DNA of 15,755 nt from Gammaproteobacteria bacterium (GTDB lineage Bacteria > Pseudomonadota > Gammaproteobacteria > Coxiellales > Coxiellaceae). Location: assembly GCA_021774015.1 (NCBI GenBank), contig JAJFJO010000325.1, positions 1-15,755 on the forward strand, written 5' to 3'. Below the pieces are notes generated by a model that was not told the DNA's origin, did not search any database, and saw only the letters and a list, made by a program, of their open reading frames with translations. Position 1 is the stretch's first letter, and every line of letters begins with the position of its first letter. The position numbers were made by a program, and so were the translations under genes. This document shows, piece by piece, positions 7,347 through 14,700 of this stretch.

Positions 7347-7470
7347 TGCCCCCTGACAACAGCTCTGCAAAGATGCATGTTTTCGACGGTGGTGCCAGAT
7401 AGTTTTATAAAAAATATATGTTTAGTGAGCCAGCGGTTTTTAATCGCTTACCGGCGTGCGTGGTTCCGTA
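7347..7470. other. Convergent intergenic region between zapD and mutT
   Basis: No gene was found. Only short, weak stems are visible, for example GGGC/GCCC just past the zapD stop and TTACCG/CGGTAA reaching into the mutT end, none with a proper T-run. How the two convergent transcripts end is unclear. Confidence 0.4.
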
Positions 7471-7869
7471 TTAAGTTTGCGGTAAAAACAACTTTGCAAG
7501 AATCACCTGATTTGCAGCAGGAAAAGAGTAATAATCCAATTCGTCAACACGCACCCATTGTATTTCTTGACCCTCAACACCCTGTGCGTCACCATCAAAA
7601 GCCGTCACAGTCCAAACACATAACTCAACATGCTTGTCTGAGTATTGATGGCAATGATTAAAATATTTTTCTGCGGATTGAACATGAATATTAACTTCTT
7701 CTAATAACTCACGACATAGCGCTTCATATTCTGTTTCGCCAGTTTCAATTTTTCCACCAGGAAACTCCCACAAACCACCTTGATGCACATGATCATGACG
7801 CTTCGCAATTAAAATAGAGTGGTCGCGGGTTATAATACCCACGACCACTCGAACTATTGAATCACTCAC
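7471..7869 (-). CDS. mutT: MutT-family Nudix hydrolase (8-oxo-dGTP diphosphatase)
   Basis: A 132-residue Nudix protein close to MutT, which hydrolyses 8-oxo-dGTP and keeps it out of DNA. It begins VRVVVGIITRDHSILIAKR and has GLWEFPGGKIE at 32-42. The Nudix box runs from G39 to I61: G39, E45, R53, E54, E57, E58, with N60 where the consensus has Gly. The metal-binding glutamates are intact. Length matches E. coli MutT (about 130). The start is GTG at 7869, five bases after the secA stop, with no clear ribosome binding site, so translation is probably coupled to secA. The secA-mutT order is the same as in E. coli and many other gammaproteobacteria, which supports true MutT over another Nudix enzyme. 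Confidence 0.92.
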   Translation of the reverse strand: MSDSIVRVVVGIITRDHSILIAKRHDHVHQGGLWEFPGGKIETGETEYEALCRELLEEVNIHVQSAEKYFNHCHQYSDKHVELCVWTVTAFDGDAQGVEGQEIQWVRVDELDYYSFPAANQVILAKLFLPQT

Positions 7870-7874
7870 TTGAT

Positions 7875-10631
7875 TTAAGATACTTTACCGTGACACTGTT
7901 TGTATTTTTTTCCTGAACCACAATGACATGGGTCATTACGCCCTACTTTCGGCGCTTCGCGCACATACGGTTGTTGTGTTTCCGGCTCCCCCTCCAAAAC
8001 AGCTGTCTCAGCTTCAGCAGCTTGCATCGCATCGCCAGGCATACCCGAAAATTCAGCATGATTAAAATGCATTTGCGGCCGACTCATCACTGGTGCCTGA
8101 TACGCTTGCTGTTCTTCTGGCACCAACTCCACCTTGCTTAGCGTAGATACAAATTCATATTTAATATTATCTAACAACTCAGTAAACAAGGAATAAGATT
8201 CCCGCTTATATTCTTGCGTTGGATTTTGTTGCGCATAACCACGCAAGTGAATACCTTGACGCAAATGATCCATTGCTGCCAAATGATCTTTCCAATGACT
8301 ATCTAAAATTTGCAGCATGATCGATTTTTCAATTTGACGCATCGCCTCAGGATCAACATCTGCCTGCTTGTTATCATAGGCTTTGGCAACTTCTTCAAGA
8401 ATTTTCTCATGCAAGGTTTCTTCATGCAGTTGATCATCCGCTTCTAACCAACCACTAATATCTAACTTCAAATTAAAATCTTCATGAATTTGTCGCTCCA
8501 ACCCTAGAATATCCCACTGCTCTTCTAAACTTTGCGGGGGAACGTATTTGCTAATCATACCTTCAACCGATTCTTCACGGACGCCATTTACCGTTCCTGA
8601 AATGTTTTCCGATTGCAGTAATTCAAAACGTTGTTGATAAATCACCTTGCGTTGATCATTTGCAACATCATCGTATTCCAATAAATTTTTGCGAATATCA
8701 AAATTCAACCCTTCTACACGACGCTGTGCATTTTCAATCGCTTTATTAATCCAAGGATGCTGAATCACATCCCCTTCTTTAATACCTAATTTGCGCATCA
8801 TATTACCCATACGCTCTGCCGCGAAAATACGCAGCAAGTTATCTTCTAACGACAAATAAAATTGCGAACTACCCGCATCACCCTGACGACCCGAACGACC
8901 TCGCAACTGATTATCAATACGCCGCGACTCATGACGCTCAGTACCCAAAACATGCAAGCCACCTGCTTGCAATACTTCATCATGGCGCCGCTGCCAATCT
9001 AATTTTAATTGATGTATTTGTTCTTCGGTTGGATTATCTAACTCTTCAATTTCAACCTCAATATTACCACCCAACACAATATCCGTACCACGACCCGCCA
9101 TGTTAGTAGCAATCGTGATATTGCCCGGACGGCCAGCTTCAGCAATAATTTTCGCTTCACGCTCATGTTGCTTTGCATTTAATACTTCGTGATGGATATT
9201 AGACTGATTTAAAAAGTGTGAGATCTTTTCAGAATTTTCAATCGATGCTGTACCTACCAGCACTGGTTGTCGTTTTTCATAGCATTTTTTAATGTCTTCT
9301 AACATATGTTTAAATTTTTCTTTCTCCGTCAAGAAAATAATGTCTTGCCTATCATCACGCACCATCGGCTTGTTGGTTGGTATAACAATAACCTCTAAAC
9401 CATAAATTTTCTGGAACTCAAACGCTTCCGTATCTGCCGTACCAGTCATTCCAGATAATTTTTGATATAAACGGAAATAGTTTTGAAATGTAATCGTTGC
9501 GAGCGTTTGGTTTTCCAGCTGTATAGACGCATTTTCTTTCGCCTCAACCGCCTGATCCAACCCTTCTGACCAACGACGACCCGGCATTAATCGACCCGTA
9601 TGATCATCCACAATAATGACTTCATTGTTTTTCACCACATAATGAACATCACGTTGATACAGTGTATGCGCACGCAAAGCAGACATAATATAATGCATCA
9701 TCGTAATATTGCGCACGTCGTATAAGCTTTCACCTTCGTTTAATATGCCTTCTTTAACCAACATGCCTTCAATTTTTTGATGCCCCAAGTCGGTTAAATA
9801 TGCTTGGCGATTTTTTTCATCTAAATAATAATCACGACGCTGATCTTCTGGCACTTCCTCTTCTTTTTGATTTTCTGCCATTTCTTGTTTTTCAAGATGA
9901 GGAATGAGTGTATTGATTTTAGCGTAAAGATCGGATGACTCTTCTGCTTGACCAGAAATAATTAACGGTGTTCTTGCTTCATCAATTAAAATGGAATCCA
10001 CTTCATCAATAACTGCAAAATGTAATGGGCGCTGCACACGCTCATCTAAATCAAACACCATATTATCGCGCAAATAATCAAAACCAAATTCATTGTTCGT
10101 TCCGTAAGTGATATCAGCGGCATAAGATTCTTGTTTAACATTAGGATCCATACCCGTTAAATTAACGCCCACTGTCATACCTAGAAAATCATAAATAGGC
10201 TGCATCCACTCCGCATCGCGCTTCGCCAAGTAGTCGTTAACCGTAACAACATGAACACCTTCGCTGCTCAAAGCATTCAGGTAAACAGGTAATGTCGACA
10301 TCAATGTCTTACCTTCACCGGTGCGCATCTCAGCAATCTTACCTTGGTGCAACACCATGCCACCAATCAACTGCACATCAAAATGCCGCATGCCTAGCGT
10401 ACGCTTACTCGTTTCGCGCACCACTGCAAACGCTTCCGGCAGCAAGGAGTCAACCGTAGCACCCTGATCCAAACGCTGACGAAACTCGCCCGTCTTTGCG
10501 CTCAGCTGCTCATCGCTCAAGGCCTCCATTTTTGGCTCTAGCGCATTGATTTGCGCTACCAATTTCCGATAGCCTCGTAAAATCCGCTCATTCCGCGTGC
10601 CGAATACTCTCTTAAACATACTTGTAATCAT
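7875..10631 (-). CDS. secA: Preprotein translocase ATPase SecA
   Basis: A 918-residue motor that pushes unfolded preproteins through SecYEG. It has nucleotide-binding domain 1 with Walker A MRTGEGKT at 102-109 and Walker B VIDEVDSILIDEART (D209, E210). The preprotein cross-linking domain follows, then NBD2 with TNMAGRGTDIVLGGN and GRSGRQGDAGSSQFYLSLED, and the helical wing/scaffold. A variable linker leads to the C-terminal zinc/SecB-binding tail with C902, C904, C913 and H914 (DPCHCGSGKKYKQCH). Numbering of Walker A equals that of E. coli SecA, supporting the ATG at 10631 over the internal ATG at 10619; the AGGA upstream is rather far (about 13 nt). An acidic insert (EKQEMAENQKEEEVPEDQRRD) occurs in the cross-linking region. 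It heads a secA-mutT unit and is divergent from dciA by 61 nt. No secM-like regulator gene lies in front. Confidence 0.98.
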   Translation of the reverse strand: MITSMFKRVFGTRNERILRGYRKLVAQINALEPKMEALSDEQLSAKTGEFRQRLDQGATVDSLLPEAFAVVRETSKRTLGMRHFDVQLIGGMVLHQGKIAEMRTGEGKTLMSTLPVYLNALSSEGVHVVTVNDYLAKRDAEWMQPIYDFLGMTVGVNLTGMDPNVKQESYAADITYGTNNEFGFDYLRDNMVFDLDERVQRPLHFAVIDEVDSILIDEARTPLIISGQAEESSDLYAKINTLIPHLEKQEMAENQKEEEVPEDQRRDYYLDEKNRQAYLTDLGHQKIEGMLVKEGILNEGESLYDVRNITMMHYIMSALRAHTLYQRDVHYVVKNNEVIIVDDHTGRLMPGRRWSEGLDQAVEAKENASIQLENQTLATITFQNYFRLYQKLSGMTGTADTEAFEFQKIYGLEVIVIPTNKPMVRDDRQDIIFLTEKEKFKHMLEDIKKCYEKRQPVLVGTASIENSEKISHFLNQSNIHHEVLNAKQHEREAKIIAEAGRPGNITIATNMAGRGTDIVLGGNIEVEIEELDNPTEEQIHQLKLDWQRRHDEVLQAGGLHVLGTERHESRRIDNQLRGRSGRQGDAGSSQFYLSLEDNLLRIFAAERMGNMMRKLGIKEGDVIQHPWINKAIENAQRRVEGLNFDIRKNLLEYDDVANDQRKVIYQQRFELLQSENISGTVNGVREESVEGMISKYVPPQSLEEQWDILGLERQIHEDFNLKLDISGWLEADDQLHEETLHEKILEEVAKAYDNKQADVDPEAMRQIEKSIMLQILDSHWKDHLAAMDHLRQGIHLRGYAQQNPTQEYKRESYSLFTELLDNIKYEFVSTLSKVELVPEEQQAYQAPVMSRPQMHFNHAEFSGMPGDAMQAAEAETAVLEGEPETQQPYVREAPKVGRNDPCHCGSGKKYKQCHGKVS

Positions 10632-10679
10632 TAGTGATATGTTTCCTGCTAATACCTGGTTAAATGGGACATTCTCGCA

Positions 10680-10685
10680 TACAAT
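10680..10685 (+). promoter_or_regulatory. Candidate -10 box for dciA, possible leaderless transcript
   Basis: TACAAT (5 of 6 matches to TATAAT) ends 7 nt before the dciA ATG at 10693, which would put the transcript start at or next to the start codon. The -35 region is weak (TGGTTA at 17 nt), and no Shine-Dalgarno sequence is visible, which fits a leaderless message but does not prove it. Confidence 0.3.
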
Positions 10686-10692
10686 AGCGCCT

Positions 10693-11019
10693 ATGCAAAC
10701 TGATAAAACTAATCCAACCGAGCGCGATCCGCAACCCCTTAGGGAAGTATTGGAGCATAGCCTATTGGGGCATATTGTAGGGCGGGCTAAATTTATCGAT
10801 CATGTGCACCAGGTGATCGGCGATCTAATTCCAGCGGAACTCGCTAATCACTATCGGGTCATGAATGTTCAAGAAAATACGCTGTCTATTTCAGTCACCA
10901 GCGCTGCTTGGGCAACTAAACTGCGCTTTCTTGCTCCTAACCTATTACAAGACCTTAGGGCTGCTCTAGCCCCTAAGATCATTAATGCTGTGAATATCGT
11001 TGTTAGGCCAAGCTCTTAA
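10693..11019 (+). CDS. dciA: DciA-like DUF721 protein (replicative helicase loader)
   Basis: A 108-residue protein of the DUF721/DciA family, which in bacteria lacking DnaC helps load the DnaB helicase during replication initiation. The core is visible from PLREVLEHSLLGHIVGRAKFIDHVHQVI through the KH-like fold segment (ENTLSISVTSAAWATKLRFLAPNLLQDLRAAL) to NAVNIVVRP. The frame is open upstream to 10597 inside the secA start, but the ATG at 10693 gives the usual family length and N-terminus. It has no recognisable ribosome binding site. Location beside secA in divergent orientation is the common gammaproteobacterial context. Its TAA stop (11017-11019) interlocks with the stop of the cysteine-rich gene on the other strand, and no terminator lies between them. 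Confidence 0.85.
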   Translation: MQTDKTNPTERDPQPLREVLEHSLLGHIVGRAKFIDHVHQVIGDLIPAELANHYRVMNVQENTLSISVTSAAWATKLRFLAPNLLQDLRAALAPKIINAVNIVVRPSS

Positions 11020-11120
11020 TCACAACATTGACACTGTTCACAACAGGATTGCTGGGCTTCCTGGCAACACTGCTGCTGACAACAGTCACAAACACATTCA
11101 CAGTTTTTTTCTTCGCTCAT
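11016..11120 (-). CDS. 34-residue cysteine-rich peptide (12 Cys), possible metal-binding microprotein
   Basis: This small gene has ATG at 11120-11118 and TAA at 11018-11016. AGGAG (11132-11128) lies 7 nt before the ATG, a strong ribosome binding site, and a perfect TATAAT is at 11157-11152. The peptide starts MSEEKN and then holds C7, C9, C11, C13, C14, C18, C19, C26, C27, C30, C32 and C33, in CxC and CC pairs separated mainly by Gln, Glu and Asp (for example CDCCQQQCC and CCEQCQCCD). There are no aromatic or hydrophobic stretches and no signal peptide, so a cytosolic, hydrophobic-core-free peptide folded around metal ions, like a metallothionein, is the natural inference. I recognise no named family. 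Alternatives are a redox/disulfide peptide or, less likely, chance. The Glu/Gln/Cys composition with proper signals makes chance unlikely. Confidence 0.7.
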   Translation of the reverse strand: MSEEKNCECVCDCCQQQCCQEAQQSCCEQCQCCD

Positions 11121-11151
11121 GCTAGCTCTCCTTGGTTTCTTGCTGTATCAG

Positions 11152-11182
11152 ATTATAGCCTATTTCTCACCGAACAAATCAA
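11152..11182 (-). promoter_or_regulatory. Candidate promoter of the cysteine-rich peptide gene
   Basis: A perfect TATAAT at 11157-11152 on the minus strand with TTGATT (11182-11177) 19 nt upstream, slightly long spacing. It would start transcription near 11146, giving a 5' leader of about 25 nt carrying the AGGAG. A perfect TTGACA is also present further up (11213-11208) but lacks a good -10 at 17 nt. Confidence 0.45.
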
Positions 11183-11285
11183 TAAGTTAGCCCCCCGAGA
11201 AAACAGCTGTCAAATGCAAAATTATTTCCCCATATAAATCATATAGATAAAACCCTTTCTGACTAAACTATGATCATGTATTAGC

Positions 11286-11304
11286 TATAATTACTAACGG
11301 TAAT
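11286..11304 (+). promoter_or_regulatory. Candidate -10 box with operator-like repeat for the DUF378 gene
   Basis: TATAAT at 11286-11291 is perfect; no good -35 is seen 16-18 nt upstream, but an ATGATCAT palindrome lies at 11270-11277. Directly over the expected start point is ATTAC-N5-GTAAT (11290-11304). A weak -35 with a palindrome on each side suggests regulation by a DNA-binding protein, which is inference. Confidence 0.35.
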
Positions 11305-11327
11305 AGTGAAACTATGAGGAGAGTGAA

Positions 11328-11531
11328 ATGTGTAAAATGAGCACCCTCGATTGGATATGTACCATATTGGTGGTCGTTGGTGGTTTAAACTGGGGATTAG
11401 TTGGCTTTTTTGATTTCAATTTAGTTCAATTTATCTTCAGCGATTCACATAATATAGCAAGGATTGTCTACTCTATTGTAGGACTTGCATCCTTGTATCT
11501 TATTTATGCGTGCATCAAACCATCAAAGTAA
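11328..11531 (+). CDS. DUF378 family small membrane protein
   Basis: A 67-residue protein with two predicted membrane helices: LDWICTILVVVGGLNWGLVGFF (about residues 6-28) and ARIVYSIVGLASLYLIYACI (about 44-63), joined by FNLVQFIFSDSHNI. The GGLNWGLVG motif in helix 1 and the ARIVY...VGLASLYLI motif in helix 2 are the signature of the DUF378 (YuzA-like) family, whose function is unknown. GAGGAGAG lies just ahead of the ATG at a good distance; an in-frame ATG at residue 4 is an alternative. It is a stand-alone gene with its own TATAAT box, divergent from the cysteine-rich peptide across about 200 nt. Residues C2, C10 and C61 lie near the membrane edges. Confidence 0.85.
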   Translation: MCKMSTLDWICTILVVVGGLNWGLVGFFDFNLVQFIFSDSHNIARIVYSIVGLASLYLIYACIKPSK

Positions 11532-11574
11532 TATTCAACCGGTAAAGTAGCTAAAATAACAGCGAACTATATAT

Positions 11575-11648
11575 CGCTCCATAATTGGAGGGAGCGTGTT
11601 GGGTCATGTTAAATCTTGAAAAAGAGACTAAGGTGACCCGACCCTTTT
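11575..11648 (+). terminator. Weak candidate terminator region after the DUF378 gene
   Basis: Two stems follow the stop codon. The first is CGCTCC (11575-11580) with GGAGCG (11591-11596) and no T-run. The second is GTTGGGTCA (11598-11606) with TGACCCGAC (11634-11642), nine pairs including one G-U, a long 27-nt loop, then CCTTTT. The second could end the plus-strand transcript, but the loop is longer than usual. Confidence 0.3.
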
Positions 11649-11659
11649 GTGGCAGCCAG

Positions 11660-11685
11660 AAAAAAAATGGGGAGGATGGCTCCCC
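11660..11685 (-). terminator. Intrinsic terminator of the giant minus-strand gene
   Basis: On the minus strand GGGGAG-CCATC-CTCCCC (11685-11669) is followed by A and eight T (11667-11660), a classic Rho-independent terminator 45 nt past the stop of the large gene. The 5' arm is extended by a G-run (see the adjoining C10 tract). Confidence 0.85.
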
Positions 11686-11691
11686 CCCCCC
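11682..11691. repeat. 10-bp C/G homopolymer tract
   Basis: Ten consecutive C on the plus strand, forming the 5' flank of the terminator stem on the minus strand. Such tracts slip during replication; here length changes would alter the terminator flank and not a reading frame. Confidence 0.9.
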
Positions 11692-11729
11692 AAGACACTC
11701 AACTTTAACAGAATCTTTTTTAGATGTTG

Positions 11730-14700
11730 CTATCTATTGAGTTGCGCTGGCACCCATTGTTGACCTGCTGTAATCCAATCTGCTGCTGTGGTGCCATTAT
11801 CAGTTCTAAATACATCCACTGGTGCCGCGAACAGTATATTGCGATGTTCACCGTGGAATGTTGCAGATTGCTCAATATCAGAGGACGTCGTATTTATTGG
11901 GTATTGAGTAAATTGCCCAACAAAATACTCAATATCACCCTCTAAATCTTCAAGACGTGCTGGCAAAGTATTATCACTCGCTTTATAGGCACCAATAAGC
12001 TCTCGACAATCTACTCTAAATTCCTCTAAAGACATTTTACGAAACGCATATCCACTAGAGTGCACGCCTCCCAGTATGGCTTGTTCATGGCGATCAAGGA
12101 TTTTTTCAAGCTGACCTATGCGCTCTCTACATTCCTCTTGAGAAACAAGCCCAACCATTGGTGATGCTTGTCCAACTTTCTCATCTACTTTTTCCAAACG
12201 CCATTTTCGAAACCAACGCACCCCAACATCCAATAATTGCAAAGCACTATTCAATTGGCTAAATGCATCTCTTGGATCAATTGAGGAATCTGAAATACCT
12301 TTATCGCTAGCAAAATCAGTCGAATCTTTCGAACTGGACCCCAACAACGAGAAGCCTTGTGATAATGCTCTAAATGGTAGTGGTGCAAGCAATTGCGTGC
12401 TAGCAGAGTCTTCATTAATGCAAATCACACCTAATTCCAAAGCAAATTCACACACATCTCCATCGTCAGTAATGGTCGCTTTGCTAGCAATAATATTGTC
12501 TACAAGTTGCCGCACTTTTTCACGATTTTCTGGCTTGTAATCAAAAACATGATTTGAAATCAATAAAGAACCTAATCGTCGCTGATATTGCGAACTTTGA
12601 CTGTTTACGCATAAATCCAACAATGATTGTCCCTCTTTGTTATTCACTTTATCGGATACAGAATATAAATTTATAATATCTTCAATAAATGAAACCGACT
12701 CTTCTTGAAGAACAGCAAGATGCAAAATATTATTATCATCAGCATCTAACTGCTGTGGATTTATACCTAGTTGTTTGAAAAGCACAACTCCGTCTTTCAA
12801 ATCAAATCGCTCACTCATTGTCACCAAGGTTGTATAGATATCCCGTGCACTGACATCCTTTAACTTGATATTGGATAACTGAAATGCATTTTCACCAGCA
12901 TCAAATTCAACATCACAATTCTCAATCAAGCTCATTATCAGACGCAAACTACTATCGTCAAATGCGAAGTATGGTGGTGGCTCACTTGTCGTTTCAGGCA
13001 AGGAACCTAACAAGTATCTATCCGCTTGCGTCATATTCAAAAATTGCTCCGCACTTACTTGGCTCTTTAAAACAATAGAAGAACCTAGCAAACTAGAAAC
13101 ACTCATCGGTGAAACCCGCACTCTAACACCATCAATAATCACAGAACGAATGGTATTAACGGATGCTCCATCTACAATTCTTTTATGTGTCAGTTGCATT
13201 TTCATTAAACTTTCACGAAGTGAAAGCGCTGCCTGGGTATTATTTAACATTTTGACGGCTGCATCGACTGGATAAATACCAAATGGCAATGATCCCGGCG
13301 CCTTAGATTTTGTTTGATTGACTCGAGCAAGAACAGCATCTTGGAATTCTTGAATGCCACGAGCATCGTCTTGCATACCAACAGTGATGATCTGTGAAGG
13401 TACATCAGCAAGCTGAGCCAAAAACTCATGACTTGCAGGCAAATGTGGATGGCGAAAAGCCTGTGTTTGAATATAATCGTAGTTAAAAAACATATACACC
13501 GCACTTTGTGCCATTGCTTTTGCCGCATTCAAATCCTCAAACAATGCATAGAGGGTCGTTCCGATATCTTGTGCATCCTGATACAGTTTTTGATGGACAT
13601 AGGTGATGAAATCAGTTTCTTGTACTTTCATTGCATCACGCGCTGCATCAGCATATATTTGCCGTAAAGCTGCAGGTACATGATCTTGATACGTTATGTC
13701 AGTTACATTTTTACCCTGCAAACTTTCTTCAAAACATGCAATTGCAGGATAGGTCCTATCCATTATCGACAATATGCCATCATGATCCCAAGCAGTACAT
13801 GAAGCACCATCTTGAAGGTGATTATCTAAAATAATCGATGATATTTCTTTTGAAGAAATAACAATTTCCTCAGCACTACCAAAATGAGAACGCACAGGTG
13901 GACTCAAACGCAATACTGTGTGTACCGTCATAGGACCATGTGTGCTAAAAACATAAGCAATATCCCACAAACGTCTTGCTTCACCATTTTTAACATCTTG
14001 ACTTAAAGTACTTTCCAAAACGGATTTAAGTGGATCAGTCAACAATAATGTATATTGATTTAGCGGATTATTTTTAGGGTCGGGTTCAACAAGAACTGTT
14101 CGAGGGTGTTGAACTAACGGCGAAGACGTATTAGTGAAATTAAATTGAATATTGGCGTATTGTCCTTGGTGCGCTTGTAAATCAGCCAGAGCAGCAAAGC
14201 GATTGAGCAACACAGTCGCGGCCGGATTAAAATTAGATAGATCTAATTGTGTTATTCCATCAATAGTTCTTTTGGTGCAATCTTCGGCTTGCTGTAGACG
14301 ACAGTTATGTTGATGCTGATCATTATGATGCGTATGCGCACAGAATGCTAAAAAGAAAATTGCAGTTTGCGTAAAATCAATGTTCGACCCACCATTGATA
14401 AATTCAGGAGGAATGAATCCTTGTGTTTGATTAGCATCACAGAAACCAAAAAAAGTGTTCGCATCAGCTGGGGCTGAAATGGTTCTCCAACGAGAAAATG
14501 GAATTCCATCTTTAGGAACAGTATAAATTATTGGGAAATCTACTGTCGATAAACTTGTCCATTGACGTATCGCTTGATCATAAGCTAAATTTAAACCATT
14601 ACCGAGTTGATTTGCTTCACGCAAATAATCACGCATATAACGCGTTACTAATCGTTTCACCTCAATTATGACAGCAGCGCGGCGTGTATTATATTGATCA

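Noticed and set aside
7377..7661. Plus-strand 94-codon frame after zapD
   Set aside because: No start signal or recognisable domain, and most of it lies antisense to the conserved mutT coding region.
11028..11237. Plus-strand 69-codon frame starting MTLFTTGLLGFL, hydrophobic
   Set aside because: No ribosome binding site; it is the antisense shadow of the Cys-rich gene, whose Cys/Gln codons read as Leu/Thr/Val-rich on the other strand, and it covers that gene's promoter.
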